This document shows, in pieces, positions 1 through 9,116 of a stretch of 64,000 nucleotides of DNA. The translations under genes and the position numbers were made by a program. The stretch comes from Maribacter flavus (GTDB lineage Bacteria > Bacteroidota > Bacteroidia > Flavobacteriales > Flavobacteriaceae). Where the stretch lies: assembly GCF_008386635.1 (NCBI RefSeq), contig NZ_VUOE01000001.1:496001-560000 (forward strand). Direction: 5' to 3'. Every line of letters begins with the position of its first letter. Within the stretch, counting starts at the first letter, position 1. The notes under the pieces are model-generated. The model saw nothing but the letters and a program-made list of their open reading frames with translations, made no database searches and was not told where the DNA came from.

Positions 1-75
1 GTCGATGAAAATATGACCCGAGCAAGACATGTAGCACAGGAGGTAAAGGAAAAAATCAAAGTAATAAGTAAATAA
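1..75 (+). CDS. purK: PurK C-terminus (partial)
   Basis: Only the last 24 codons and the TAA stop lie in the window; the gene starts upstream. The peptide ends in EVKEKIKVISK and contains a Thr-Arg-Ala-Arg segment like the C-terminal tail of 5-(carboxyamino)imidazole ribonucleotide synthase. That enzyme makes N5-CAIR from AIR, ATP and bicarbonate in purine synthesis. The assignment rests mainly on position: purK normally sits directly upstream of purE, and here only three bases separate them, so the two are probably one operon. The tail itself is short and gives limited independent support. Confidence 0.7.
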   Translation, partial: VDENMTRARHVAQEVKEKIKVISK

Positions 76-78
76 GTT

Positions 79-570
79 ATGAGTAAAGTAGCCGTAGTAA
101 TGGGCAGCACCAGCGACCTACCCGTAATGCAGGATGCCATAGACATTTTAAAAGGTTTTGACATAGAGGTGGATGTGGATATTGTATCGGCCCACAGAAC
201 TCCTGAAAAACTGTTCGACTTTAGTAAAAACGCCCATAAAAACGGATATTCTGTAATTATCGCTGGCGCCGGAGGGGCTGCACATTTACCGGGTATGGTA
301 GCATCCATGTCGCCGTTACCTGTTATTGGAGTGCCTGTTAAAAGCAGTAACTCCATAGATGGGTGGGATTCCGTTTTGTCCATTCTTCAAATGCCGGGAG
401 GCGTTCCTGTGGCTACCGTAGCGCTGAACGGGGCCAAAAACGCCGGAATTTTGGCCGCCCAGATTATTGGCAGTTCGGATAAGTGTGTTCTGGATAAAAT
501 CATCTTTTACAAAGAAGGTTTGAAACAAAAAGTGATTGAGGGGGCTAAGTCGGTTCGCAATGAAAAGTGA
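79..570 (+). CDS. purE: N5-CAIR mutase PurE
   Basis: Class I PurE of 163 aa, the usual length. It converts N5-carboxyaminoimidazole ribonucleotide to CAIR in cytoplasmic de novo purine synthesis, using the product of PurK. Seen in the sequence are the phosphate-binding GSTSD motif (residues 9-13), the SAHRTP motif (37-42) with the catalytic His39, and the glycine-rich AGAGGAAHLPGM loop near residue 62. The gene starts three bases after the PurK stop, so translation is probably coupled. A degenerate repeat begins immediately at its 3' end. Confidence 0.96.
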   Translation: MSKVAVVMGSTSDLPVMQDAIDILKGFDIEVDVDIVSAHRTPEKLFDFSKNAHKNGYSVIIAGAGGAAHLPGMVASMSPLPVIGVPVKSSNSIDGWDSVLSILQMPGGVPVATVALNGAKNAGILAAQIIGSSDKCVLDKIIFYKEGLKQKVIEGAKSVRNEK

Positions 571-637
571 AAAGTGAACAATGAAAAGTGAACAATGAAA
601 AGTGAACAGTGGATAGTGGACAGTGAACAATGATACT
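561..637 (+). repeat. degenerate short tandem repeats after purE
   Basis: The sequence just at and after the purE stop is a run of imperfect units built on GTGAACAATGAAAA and related GTGGACAGTGAACA words. The first units overlap the last purE codons. The opposite strand would read as low-complexity Leu-Phe-Ile-Val-His repeats, which is not a credible protein. Such TTCATTGTTCAC-type repeats occur between genes in many Bacteroidota genomes; their function is not known to me. Confidence 0.7.
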
Positions 638-696
638 TGATAAAATAACTTATTCAAACTCTTAACTCTTAACTCAAGAAAAAATAGCTTACCATC

Positions 697-2739
697 ATGT
701 CGCAATCCCAAACAGAAAAAAACAATCCCCTACTCCAACCATTTGACACCGCACCTTTTTCCAAAATAAAGACCGAACATTTTAAACCCGCCTTTTTACA
801 GGCAATTAAGGATGCAAAGGCCGAAATAGATGCGATTACGGGCAACACAGAGGAGCCAACGTTTGAAAACACCATTGAGGCCTTGGAATTTGCGGGTCAA
901 CAATTGGACCGGATTTCCAGTGTTTTTTTCAATCTCAATTCCGCTGAGACAAACGATGATATCCAAAAAATCGCCCAAGAGGTTTCGCCCTTGCTTTCGG
1001 AGTTCAGCAATGACATTACCCTCAACGAAGCCTTGTTCAAAAGAATTAAAGAGGTCTACGGAAAAAAGGACATATTAGGTCTGGATGTGGAACAAAAAAC
1101 CTTGTTGGAAAAAAAATATAAAAATTTCAGCCGCAACGGGGCCAATCTACCAGAAGATAAGAAAAAGCGATTGCGACAGATAGATGCCAAGCTTTCCAAG
1201 CTTACGCTAAAATTTGGTGAGAATGTCCTTGCCGAAACCAACAAATACCAACTATATCTTACGGACAAGGAAGACTTGGATGGGCTGCCCGAAGGTGAAA
1301 AGGAAGCTGCCGCACAATTGGCAATGGCCAAGGGAAAGGATAACGGCTGGATGGTCACCCTGGATTATCCCAGTTACATCCCATTTATGAAATATGCCAA
1401 AAATAGGGAATTGCGAAAGGAACTTTCCATAGCCTTTGGCAGCAAAGGGTTTCATAATGACGCGTTGGACAATCAGGAAAACGTGCTCAAAATTGCCAAT
1501 CTGCGTTTTGAAAGGGCGCAATTGTTGGGCTATAAAACCCATGCACATTTTGTGCTCGAGGAACGTATGGCGGAAAGTCCCCAAAAAGTATATGATTTTC
1601 TAAACGAAATCCTAGAAAAGGCCAAACCCGCCGCAGAAAAGGAGTTCAAACAATTGGCGGATTTTGCCAAAAATCTGGATGGCATTGAGGTACTTGAAAA
1701 ATGGGATGGCAGTTATTATTCCGAAAAGCTGAAACAAAAATTGTTCGATTTGGACGATGAAAAACTAAAGCCCTATTTCAAACTGGAAAATGTTATCGAT
1801 GGAGTTTTCAAGGTCGCTGAAAAACTGTTCGACCTTAATTTTGAAGAGGTAACGGACATCGACAAATATCATGAGGACGTAAAAACATACAGGGTGTATG
1901 ACGGGGACGGTAATTTTATATCGCTCTTTTATGCCGACTTCCATCCAAGACCCGGAAAACGCGGAGGTGCATGGATGACATCCTTTAAATCCCAATGGAA
2001 AAGAAATGGTGAAAACGTGCGTCCACATATAAGCAATGTGTGCAATTTTACCCCTTCGACCAAAAGCAAGCCCTCCCTGCTTACATTCAATGAGGTGACG
2101 ACGCTGTTCCATGAATTTGGACACGGGCTGCACGGCATGTTGGCGGACACCAAATACCCAAGCCTTTCAGGAACGTCCGTGTATTGGGATTTTGTGGAAC
2201 TGCCTAGTCAGGTGATGGAAAATTGGTGTTATGAGCAGGAAGCCCTCGAGCTATTTGCCAAGCATTATGAAACCGGGGAGATAATCCCCATGGAACTCAT
2301 CACCAAAATAAAGGAATCTGCCACGTTTCAGGAAGGTATGCAAACACTTAGACAATTAAGTTTTGGACTGTTGGATATGTCATGGCACGGCATAGACCCT
2401 TCCCAAATTATCAATGTAAAAAAACATGAGGACGAAGCTTTTGAGGGCACTAAATTATATCCTGACACCCCCGAAACTTGCATGAGCACCTCGTTCTCAC
2501 ATATTTTTCAAGGAGGATACTCTTCCGGGTATTATAGTTATAAATGGGCCGAAGTCCTGGACGCCGATGCCTTCGCCTACTTTAAGGAACAAGGGATATT
2601 CAATAAGGAAGTGGCCTCTAGGTTCAAGGAACATGTGCTGTCAAAAGGTGGCACGGAAAACCCGATGGTACTCTACAAACGTTTTAGAGGTGCGGAACCC
2701 AAAGTGGAGGCGCTCTTGGAAAGGGCCGGATTACTATAG
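697..2739 (+). CDS. M3 family oligopeptidase
   Basis: Zinc metallopeptidase of the thimet oligopeptidase/Dcp/oligopeptidase A family, 680 aa as expected. It cleaves short peptides in the cytoplasm or periplasm; no signal peptide is visible, so a cytoplasmic role in peptide recycling is more likely. The HEFGH zinc motif lies at residues 472-476, followed by the usual HGMLAD segment and the downstream SQVMENW region that supplies the third ligand. The C-terminal GGYSSGYYSY substrate-binding segment typical of M3 enzymes is also present. It could be called PrlC- or Dcp-like; the sequence alone does not decide between them. Confidence 0.93.
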   Translation: MSQSQTEKNNPLLQPFDTAPFSKIKTEHFKPAFLQAIKDAKAEIDAITGNTEEPTFENTIEALEFAGQQLDRISSVFFNLNSAETNDDIQKIAQEVSPLLSEFSNDITLNEALFKRIKEVYGKKDILGLDVEQKTLLEKKYKNFSRNGANLPEDKKKRLRQIDAKLSKLTLKFGENVLAETNKYQLYLTDKEDLDGLPEGEKEAAAQLAMAKGKDNGWMVTLDYPSYIPFMKYAKNRELRKELSIAFGSKGFHNDALDNQENVLKIANLRFERAQLLGYKTHAHFVLEERMAESPQKVYDFLNEILEKAKPAAEKEFKQLADFAKNLDGIEVLEKWDGSYYSEKLKQKLFDLDDEKLKPYFKLENVIDGVFKVAEKLFDLNFEEVTDIDKYHEDVKTYRVYDGDGNFISLFYADFHPRPGKRGGAWMTSFKSQWKRNGENVRPHISNVCNFTPSTKSKPSLLTFNEVTTLFHEFGHGLHGMLADTKYPSLSGTSVYWDFVELPSQVMENWCYEQEALELFAKHYETGEIIPMELITKIKESATFQEGMQTLRQLSFGLLDMSWHGIDPSQIINVKKHEDEAFEGTKLYPDTPETCMSTSFSHIFQGGYSSGYYSYKWAEVLDADAFAYFKEQGIFNKEVASRFKEHVLSKGGTENPMVLYKRFRGAEPKVEALLERAGLL

Positions 2740-2810
2740 CCATTTTTTGGAAGAGAAATTCGTAACATTTTTAAAAAGTCACTCCACACAACATTTTCAA
2801 AACGGTTGAC

Positions 2811-2866
2811 CACATAAAATTTTATGTGCAGAAAGATGATACTACTTTGTGGACCTAAACCACAAA
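2811..2866. promoter_or_regulatory. perfect palindrome plus hairpin
   Basis: CACATAAAATTTTATGTG (2811-2828) is an 18-bp perfect palindrome. It is followed by a second inverted repeat, TTTGTGG/CCACAAA, with a 7-nt loop (2846-2866). Both lie between the M3 peptidase and the lipoprotein gene, the second only 13 bases before its start codon. They may form an operator or mRNA structures controlling the downstream gene; a role as terminator is less likely because no T-run follows. Confidence 0.5.
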
Positions 2867-2879
2867 CCGTCTGTCACAG

Positions 2880-3884
2880 ATGAAAAAGCTTAGTTTTTTT
2901 ATTTCTTTATTTTTATTGGCTTCCTGTAGCAAGGATTCTTCCGGAAATACAGAAGAAAACGGAAACAGTTCGCCTACCATTACATTAAAATCCTACAGAA
3001 TATACGAACATGCCCCTGCCGGGACTTCCATTGGGACCGTATCTGCTTCGGACGCGGATGGGGATACACTAACTTTCACCATGGAATCCCAAAATGGCCT
3101 AGAAATCAACGAAACTACGGGCGAGATTACCCTATCAAATGGAACGGTGTTGGATTTTGAAGAATTTCAGAGTCTTCCATTTACGATATCCGTCTTTGAT
3201 GGAAATTCCATCGTGGAGCAGTCCTTTGATCTCACCATAAACAATATTGACGAATATGCATTATTAACAACGAAGGAACAGGAATTTATCACTTATTTTC
3301 AATACCTCACCCTTTGGAAAGCCCCTACCCACGGTACTCCTCTGGAGGTATCGAGCCGATGGAACGAACCCATCAATCTGTATCTTGACGGAACACTGAG
3401 CAATGAATTCCGGAACAATGTGGATGCCGCATTGGCAGAATACAATGAAATCTTTGAGAATAGTGACTTTAGCGTTTCCTTGGTAGATACCATGGACGAG
3501 TCCAATGCTCACCTTTTTTTTGGACAAACCTCCGAAGTGGAAGCCCTTTGGCCGGATATGTTCGCCATCATTGATGGAGGCACCTATTCAGGGTTTGCAA
3601 TGACCTCCAACAATGTTGGGGTTTTGAGCAATGCCAGGTTGTGGATCTCCAACCCCGCAGGAGTCCTTTTCAAACATGAATTGGGCCATGTGCTAGGCTT
3701 TGGACATTCCGATAAATGTGATACGGAAAAAAGTTTCCTTTGCTCCAGTATCGCCTTGGAAAACGACTTTCTGGAAGATGAAAAGTCAATTATTCAATTT
3801 GCCTACGATAAAGATTTTCCAGCTGGAATGGCAGAGGATGAGATACAAAATTATTTGGCAAATTTGATATATTTGTCAAAATAA
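2880..3884 (+). CDS. lipoprotein zinc metalloprotease with cadherin-like domain
   Basis: A 334-aa predicted lipoprotein: a lysine-containing N-terminus, a hydrophobic stretch and the lipobox LASC with Cys16. Residues about 33-125 form a cadherin-like module, with the ASDADGDTLTF calcium-binding pattern and a closing FDLTINNID strand. A zincin domain follows, with HELGHVLGFGH at residues 266-276. This matches the HExxHxxGxxH signature of metzincins. The region after the third His contains several Cys residues, and I do not see the Met of a normal Met-turn (SSIA is present instead). Probable role: surface-anchored protein degradation or processing. No substrate can be inferred. It appears to be a single-gene unit. 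Confidence 0.8.
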   Translation: MKKLSFFISLFLLASCSKDSSGNTEENGNSSPTITLKSYRIYEHAPAGTSIGTVSASDADGDTLTFTMESQNGLEINETTGEITLSNGTVLDFEEFQSLPFTISVFDGNSIVEQSFDLTINNIDEYALLTTKEQEFITYFQYLTLWKAPTHGTPLEVSSRWNEPINLYLDGTLSNEFRNNVDAALAEYNEIFENSDFSVSLVDTMDESNAHLFFGQTSEVEALWPDMFAIIDGGTYSGFAMTSNNVGVLSNARLWISNPAGVLFKHELGHVLGFGHSDKCDTEKSFLCSSIALENDFLEDEKSIIQFAYDKDFPAGMAEDEIQNYLANLIYLSK

Positions 3885-3958
3885 TTTGATGAATTATCGG
3901 TTTCCAAGTAACTATAAATTGATGGAAACAAATTGGGCGGGAAGTATAAAATCCAATC

Positions 3959-4327
3959 CTATCTGGGGTGTTTAAAGGACCAAGCATCATAGCCACCCTC
4001 AAGATTCACTACATTTTTGTATCCCAAGGATTTTAATTTCTCTTGTGCCTTGGCACTCCTACCCCCCACTTTACAATACACATAAATGGTCTCGTCCTTG
4101 TCGATTCCTTCCACTTGCTGGGCAAAATCGGCATCGAACCAGTTTATGTTTAAGGAGTTGTCAAGATGGCCCTGGGCATACTCCTCGGGAGTGCGTACAT
4201 CCAACAGGACCACGTTTTTCATTTCATCCGCAGTTATACTGTTGATAGGTTTTGAGGAAGGCGTCTGTGTTTGGGCACAGGATAGGTTTAGAAGAAAGGA
4301 AAGCAACAGAATTACTGGATACTTCAT
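3959..4327 (-). CDS. periplasmic rhodanese-like lipoprotein
   Basis: Single rhodanese domain of 122 aa with a signal sequence ending in the lipobox-like LNLSC. The start at 4327 is preferred over an upstream in-frame ATG at 4363, because it puts the Lys-Tyr-Pro N-terminus directly before the hydrophobic core. The domain shows LLDVRTPEEYAQGHL and the active-site loop CKVGGRS with catalytic Cys85. Rhodaneses transfer sulfane sulfur to thiols or cyanide. An exported single-domain form suggests a role in periplasmic sulfur or thiol chemistry, but the substrate is unknown. It is convergent with the metalloprotease gene. Confidence 0.87.
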   Translation of the reverse strand: MKYPVILLLSFLLNLSCAQTQTPSSKPINSITADEMKNVVLLDVRTPEEYAQGHLDNSLNINWFDADFAQQVEGIDKDETIYVYCKVGGRSAKAQEKLKSLGYKNVVNLEGGYDAWSFKHPR

Positions 4328-4484
4328 GACGGTATTTTTATATTTTTTCAACTGGTAACACACCTTAATTTATGTACTTCGAAAATACATTAAATTCCAT
4401 TTTAAATGAAAATATTGAATAGGACATACCTAAAATGTGAAACCAAAAAGGAAAATTCCTTTATTTTTACGACAAGAATCAACG

Positions 4485-5045
4485 ATGGCAGAGAACCAAC
4501 TAAATCCGAATTCCTGGGTAGACCAGTATGCCGATTACCTATTCAACTATGCCATTGGTAAAGTGAGCGATGTAGAAGTCGCCAAGGATTTGGTCTCCGA
4601 AACTTTTTTGGCCGGATTGAAATCGGCAAAAAACTACAAGGGCGATGCCGCCGAAAGAACATGGTTAATAGCCATCCTAAAACGGAAGGTCATAGACTAC
4701 TACCGCAAATCCAATTCCAAAAAGGGTAAGGCCGAAGTGCGCATGAGTTTGGGTTACCTTGATGAGACCGAAGGGGATTGGCTGGAAGAAAAAGTAGCGG
4801 ACCCAAACGGTAACTTGGGAAGCGACTCCATTGAAAACGAGGAACTGGGCCTTGCTCTTCAGCTTTGTATAGACAGGTTGCCACATAAACAATTACAGGT
4901 ATTTACGATGAAGACTATCCAAGGAATTTCTACGGAAGAAATCTGTAATGAATTGGGAATAAACCCGTCTAACCTGTGGGTAATGATTCATAGAGCCAGA
5001 ACGGCCTTAATGGAATGTTTAAATCAAAAATGGTTCAACGCATGA
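4485..5045 (+). CDS. ECF-type RNA polymerase sigma factor
   Basis: A 186-aa sigma-70 family factor of the extracytoplasmic-function type. Region 2 is seen in the first 90 residues (VAKDLVSETFLAGLK and TWLIAILKRKVIDYYRK, the -10 recognition helices). Region 4 follows near the C-terminus (LPHKQLQVFTMKTIQGISTEEIC then NLWVMIHRARTALMECL). An in-frame ATG at 4437 would add 16 basic residues absent from typical members, so 4485 is preferred. The stop overlaps the start of the next small gene (ATGA), the classic arrangement of a sigma factor with its anti-sigma. Confidence 0.88.
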   Translation: MAENQLNPNSWVDQYADYLFNYAIGKVSDVEVAKDLVSETFLAGLKSAKNYKGDAAERTWLIAILKRKVIDYYRKSNSKKGKAEVRMSLGYLDETEGDWLEEKVADPNGNLGSDSIENEELGLALQLCIDRLPHKQLQVFTMKTIQGISTEEICNELGINPSNLWVMIHRARTALMECLNQKWFNA

Positions 5046-5269
5046 TTTCGTGTGAAAAAGCGGCGGATATTTGTACAAAGGCTCAATACAATGAGGCTAC
5101 CTTTTTGGAACGGCTTAAATTAAAATTCCATCTTATCTATTGCAAGGTCTGTGCCGCTTACGCAAAGCAGAACACCAAACTGACTTCCCTTTGCAGCAAG
5201 GCAAATCTTCGTTCCCTTTCCGAGACTGAAAAGGAAAAAATGAAAGAAACTATCAGAAGACAGGGCTAG
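5042..5269 (+). CDS. small zinc-binding anti-sigma-like protein
   Basis: A 75-aa soluble protein whose ATG overlaps the sigma factor stop codon by ATGA, so I choose this start over one at 5015. It carries Cys-Glu-Lys-Ala near the N-terminus and HLIYCKVC further on. The latter is the H-x3-C-x2-C pattern of zinc-binding anti-sigma (ZAS) domains. No membrane segment follows, unlike most anti-sigma factors, so it would act as a free cytoplasmic inhibitor or redox/metal sensor for the adjacent sigma factor. The role is inferred from the motif and gene overlap. Its last bases overlap the end of the convergent membrane protein gene. Confidence 0.7.
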   Translation: MISCEKAADICTKAQYNEATFLERLKLKFHLIYCKVCAAYAKQNTKLTSLCSKANLRSLSETEKEKMKETIRRQG

Positions 5270-6090
5270 CACCAACAAAGGCAAAGCACCCAAAGAAAGT
5301 ACCACGCTATAGGGATTGCCTCTACCCAAAAAGAAGCAAAAAACCTACCCTGATTTTTACCGAACGAAAACATCAAGACAATAAGACCAAAGAAAAGTAA
5401 GGTCTTGACGATGATTTCCACCTCCAACACCTCGTCCTTGAAAAAGGTCAACACGTAGAACAACAACACAAAAAGCACCCCGATCAATTTTGTCCGCCAA
5501 ACACCAAACCGCTGCGGAAGTGTCCTTAGTGCCGGATCATCATACCTAAGGTCCCTGATTTCAAAGGGAATTAACAAGGCCAAAACGAAAAAAAACCGCT
5601 GGGCAGTTTCCACCCAAATATCCCAAGTGACAGTGTGCAACGAACCTAAGGTTGGAAGGACAACGGTTGCCCCGGCCCAGACCAAGGCTACCAAAAATAA
5701 TTTTAGACCCCCTAAATTTCGGAGGTTTCTCGCATTTGGCAATACGGGGATGGCATAAAGTCCGGTTAATAGCACCAAAACAAGTATGCCCAACCAAATA
5801 TCCCTCTGTAGAAAATAGGCGTGGTAACTCCCAATTAGTGCGGCCAAAAAACTTACGATCTGAATGTTTTTTTGATAGGGATTTGCCACTATGATATATT
5901 TTTTGGCCTCAACCCCGTATTTTATAAAGTTGTAACACACGATGGTGCCAAAAAATAGAAACCAGGCCAAATGATCGTCCCCTATAAAACCGAAAGTTTT
6001 TATTGTAACATGGGTCAATGCAAACACCCCAAAAGCTACATGGATACTTGCATTTATATAGAAATTGAACAGGCGCTTAAACATCCCCAT
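5266..6090 (-). CDS. UbiA-like integral membrane protein
   Basis: A 274-aa protein with about eight hydrophobic segments and the general pattern of UbiA-type prenyltransferases. The later acidic motif is recognisable as EIRDLRYDD. The first NDxxDxxxD motif is not evident: the corresponding stretch reads NFIKYGVEAKKY. It may therefore be an inactive or diverged family member, and I do not name a substrate. It is convergent with the sigma/anti-sigma pair, the stop codons overlapping by four bases. Confidence 0.65.
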   Translation of the reverse strand: MGMFKRLFNFYINASIHVAFGVFALTHVTIKTFGFIGDDHLAWFLFFGTIVCYNFIKYGVEAKKYIIVANPYQKNIQIVSFLAALIGSYHAYFLQRDIWLGILVLVLLTGLYAIPVLPNARNLRNLGGLKLFLVALVWAGATVVLPTLGSLHTVTWDIWVETAQRFFFVLALLIPFEIRDLRYDDPALRTLPQRFGVWRTKLIGVLFVLLFYVLTFFKDEVLEVEIIVKTLLFFGLIVLMFSFGKNQGRFFASFWVEAIPIAWYFLWVLCLCWC

Positions 6091-6169
6091 GAAACAAATG
6101 TACCCAAACTGTTTATAACCCTGGTTTATGGTTAAAAACTTTCCCCAAGAAGCTATTCTACGGGTATTT

Positions 6170-6195
6170 TTTGACGTAATTAATGCCTAATTTTG
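6170..6195 (+). promoter_or_regulatory. promoter of gcvP
   Basis: TAATTTTG at 6188-6195 fits the Bacteroidota -7 consensus TAnnTTTG and lies 22 bases before the gcvP ATG. A TTTG at 6170-6173 may be the -33 element, but the 14-bp spacing is shorter than usual, so only the -7 box is well supported. Confidence 0.55.
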
Positions 6196-6216
6196 CACGA
6201 CTAATTTATTCAAATC

Positions 6217-9069
6217 ATGAAGACTGACGTGTTTGCATCCCGCCATATTGGAATACGAGAGGAAGACTTGGACCATATGCTTAAAACGATAGCTGTTGAA
6301 AGTATAGATCAGCTGATATATGAAACCATACCCGATGATATCAGACTAAAAAACCCATTGGATCTTGCAGCCCCAATGAGCGAACATAAATTCTTGGCCC
6401 ATTTGGAGGAACTTTCCAAAAAGAACAAGGTATTTCGCTCCTACATTGGTTTGGGATACCACGAGAGCTTGACTCCGTCAGTAATCAAACGAAATATTTT
6501 GGAAAATCCGGGTTGGTATACGGCATATACGCCGTACCAAGCGGAAATTGCCCAAGGCCGGTTGGAAGCCCTTTTGAATTTTCAAACGGTTATTTCCGAT
6601 CTTACCGGAATGGAACTGGCAAATGCCTCCCTTCTGGATGAAAGTACCGCTGCCGCGGAGGCCATGACCATGCTTTTTGAGGTCAGGACCAGGGAACAGA
6701 AAAAGAACGAGGTTGTAAAATTCTTTGTTTCGGAGGAAGTATTGCCCCAAACAATGGCTTTATTGGAAACCAGGGCCAACCCACTGGGCATAGAATTGGT
6801 CATTGGCAACCATGAGGAATTTGAGTTTGAGGATTCCTTCTACGGTGCTTTGCTACAATATCCTGGGAAATATGGTCAGGTACATGATTATAAGGCATTC
6901 GTTTTAAAAGCCAAGGAAAAGGATATCAAAATAGCGGTTGCCGCGGACATCCTTAGTTTGGTCCTTCTGACCCCTCCCGGTGAATTTGGGGTGGACGTGG
7001 TCGTAGGTACCTCCCAAAGATTCGGGATTCCTCTGGGTTATGGTGGTCCGCATGCCGCCTTTTTTGCGACCAAGGAGGAATATAAAAGAAACATTCCCGG
7101 AAGGATCATTGGTGTGACCAAAGACAGGGACGATAGGCCCGCCTTGAGAATGGCCTTACAGACCAGGGAACAGCATATTAAAAGGGACAAGGCAACGTCA
7201 AACATCTGTACCGCCCAAGTGCTTTTGGCGGTAATGGCGGGCATGTATGCCGTTTATCACGGTCCAAAAGGCTTGAAATACATCGCTCAAAAAGTACACG
7301 CCACGGCGGTTACGTTAACGGATGCCTTGGAAAAACTTGGGTATTATCAAAGTAACAGTGCCTATTTTGACACCATCCAATTAAAGGCGAATGCAAACGA
7401 AATACGTGGCATCGCGGAGCGGGAAGAGGTAAACTTTTTATATCCGAATGCCGATACGGTGGTAATCGCCGTAAACGAGGCCACCTCCATCAACGACCTG
7501 AACCAAATCATTGGTATCTTCTCCGAAGCCATAGAAAAAGAAACTAAGGAAGTTTCGCAGCTACTGGAAAAATCGGCCATTCACCAAAATATTCAAAGGA
7601 CTACATCCTTTCTTGAGAATAAGGTGTTCAACAGTTACCATTCGGAAACGGAACTCATGCGCTATATCAAAAAGTTGGAACGTAAGGACCTTTCCTTGAA
7701 CCACAGTATGATTTCCTTGGGCAGCTGCACCATGAAGTTGAACGCCGCTTCTGAAATGTTGCCATTGAGCAATGCCAATTGGGCAAATATCCATCCTTTT
7801 GCGCCTGTGGAGCAAGCTGAAGGATATCAAATCGTATTGAAGGAATTGGCAAAAGATTTAACAACTATTACCGGTTTTGCCGGTACTTCCCTACAACCGA
7901 ATTCAGGTGCGCAAGGTGAATATGCAGGTTTAATGGTCATTAGGGCCTATCACGAGGCCAATGGTGAAGGACATCGAAATATTTGCCTGATTCCTGCTTC
8001 GGCCCATGGCACCAATCCCGCTTCGGCCGTTATGGCGGGAATGAAGGTGGTAGTGACCAAAACGGACGATAAAGGGAATATCGACGTAGCCGATTTAGAA
8101 GAAAAGGTAAAAATGCATGCTGATCATCTTTCGGCCTTAATGGTTACCTATCCTTCCACGCATGGGGTGTTCGAATCCTCCATAAGAAAAATTACGAAAC
8201 TGATTCACGACCACGGTGGCCAGGTATACATGGACGGTGCCAATATGAACGCACAGGTGGGATTGACAAATCCCGCTACCATAGGTGCGGATGTTTGTCA
8301 TCTAAATTTGCACAAAACTTTCGCCATACCCCACGGGGGGGGTGGTCCGGGAGTAGGCCCCATCTGTGTCGCCCCGCAATTGGTTCCTTTTCTACCGGGT
8401 AACCCTGTGATAAAAACAGGCGGTGAAAAAGCGATTTCGGCAATATCGGCAGCGCCATGGGGAAGTTCTCTCGTATGCCTTATTTCCTACGGATATATCA
8501 AAATGTTGGGACAGGAAGGACTTACGAATTCCACCAAAATCGCCATTCTCAATGCCAACTATATCAAGCATCGGTTGAGCGGTAAATATGAGGTCCTCTA
8601 TACCGGCGAAAAAGGTAGGGCGGCCCATGAGATGATTATCGATTGTAGGCCTTTTAAACAGCATGGCATTGAGGTGACGGATATTGCGAAAAGACTCATG
8701 GACTATGGTTTCCACGCTCCTACTGTTTCGTTTCCGGTGGCCGGCACCCTGATGATAGAACCCACCGAAAGTGAAAGTTTGGAGGAATTGGACCGTTTTT
8801 GTGATGCTATGATTTCTATACGCACTGAAATCGATGCAGCCCAAGCGGACAACCCTAACAATGTTTTGAAAAACGCCCCGCATACCCTACAAATGGTGAC
8901 GAGCGATACTTGGGACTTCCCGTACACAAGACAACAAGCGGCATTTCCTTTGCCCTATGTTGGAGACAACAAGTTCTGGCCATCGGTGCGGAGGGTAGAC
9001 GATGCCTATGGAGATCGTAATTTAATATGTACCTGTGCCCCCATAGAGGCATATGCGGAAGCGGAATAA
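6217..9069 (+). CDS. gcvP: glycine dehydrogenase (P-protein)
   Basis: Full-length 950-aa fused P-protein of the glycine cleavage system. It decarboxylates glycine with PLP and passes the aminomethyl group to the lipoyl H-protein. Both halves are present: an N-terminal half with the [14 protein letters not shown] segment, and a C-terminal catalytic half with [15 protein letters not shown]. The PLP lysine, Lys700, sits in [17 protein letters not shown]. The gene stands alone here, without gcvT or gcvH beside it, as is common in Flavobacteriaceae. A TAnnTTTG promoter lies directly upstream. Confidence 0.97.
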   Translation: MKTDVFASRHIGIREEDLDHMLKTIAVESIDQLIYETIPDDIRLKNPLDLAAPMSEHKFLAHLEELSKKNKVFRSYIGLGYHESLTPSVIKRNILENPGWYTAYTPYQAEIAQGRLEALLNFQTVISDLTGMELANASLLDESTAAAEAMTMLFEVRTREQKKNEVVKFFVSEEVLPQTMALLETRANPLGIELVIGNHEEFEFEDSFYGALLQYPGKYGQVHDYKAFVLKAKEKDIKIAVAADILSLVLLTPPGEFGVDVVVGTSQRFGIPLGYGGPHAAFFATKEEYKRNIPGRIIGVTKDRDDRPALRMALQTREQHIKRDKATSNICTAQVLLAVMAGMYAVYHGPKGLKYIAQKVHATAVTLTDALEKLGYYQSNSAYFDTIQLKANANEIRGIAEREEVNFLYPNADTVVIAVNEATSINDLNQIIGIFSEAIEKETKEVSQLLEKSAIHQNIQRTTSFLENKVFNSYHSETELMRYIKKLERKDLSLNHSMISLGSCTMKLNAASEMLPLSNANWANIHPFAPVEQAEGYQIVLKELAKDLTTITGFAGTSLQPNSGAQGEYAGLMVIRAYHEANGEGHRNICLIPASAHGTNPASAVMAGMKVVVTKTDDKGNIDVADLEEKVKMHADHLSALMVTYPSTHGVFESSIRKITKLIHDHGGQVYMDGANMNAQVGLTNPATIGADVCHLNLHKTFAIPHGGGGPGVGPICVAPQLVPFLPGNPVIKTGGEKAISAISAAPWGSSLVCLISYGYIKMLGQEGLTNSTKIAILNANYIKHRLSGKYEVLYTGEKGRAAHEMIIDCRPFKQHGIEVTDIAKRLMDYGFHAPTVSFPVAGTLMIEPTESESLEELDRFCDAMISIRTEIDAAQADNPNNVLKNAPHTLQMVTSDTWDFPYTRQQAAFPLPYVGDNKFWPSVRRVDDAYGDRNLICTCAPIEAYAEAE

Positions 9070-9116
9070 TAAATTCGCAAGTGACTGTTTACAAGGTCGT
9101 TTAATAAATTTTAAAA

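Noticed and set aside
316..711. Reverse-strand reading frame across the purE end and the repeat region
   Set aside because: It covers purE antisense and reads as low-complexity Leu/Phe/His repeats, so it is an artefact of the tandem repeat.
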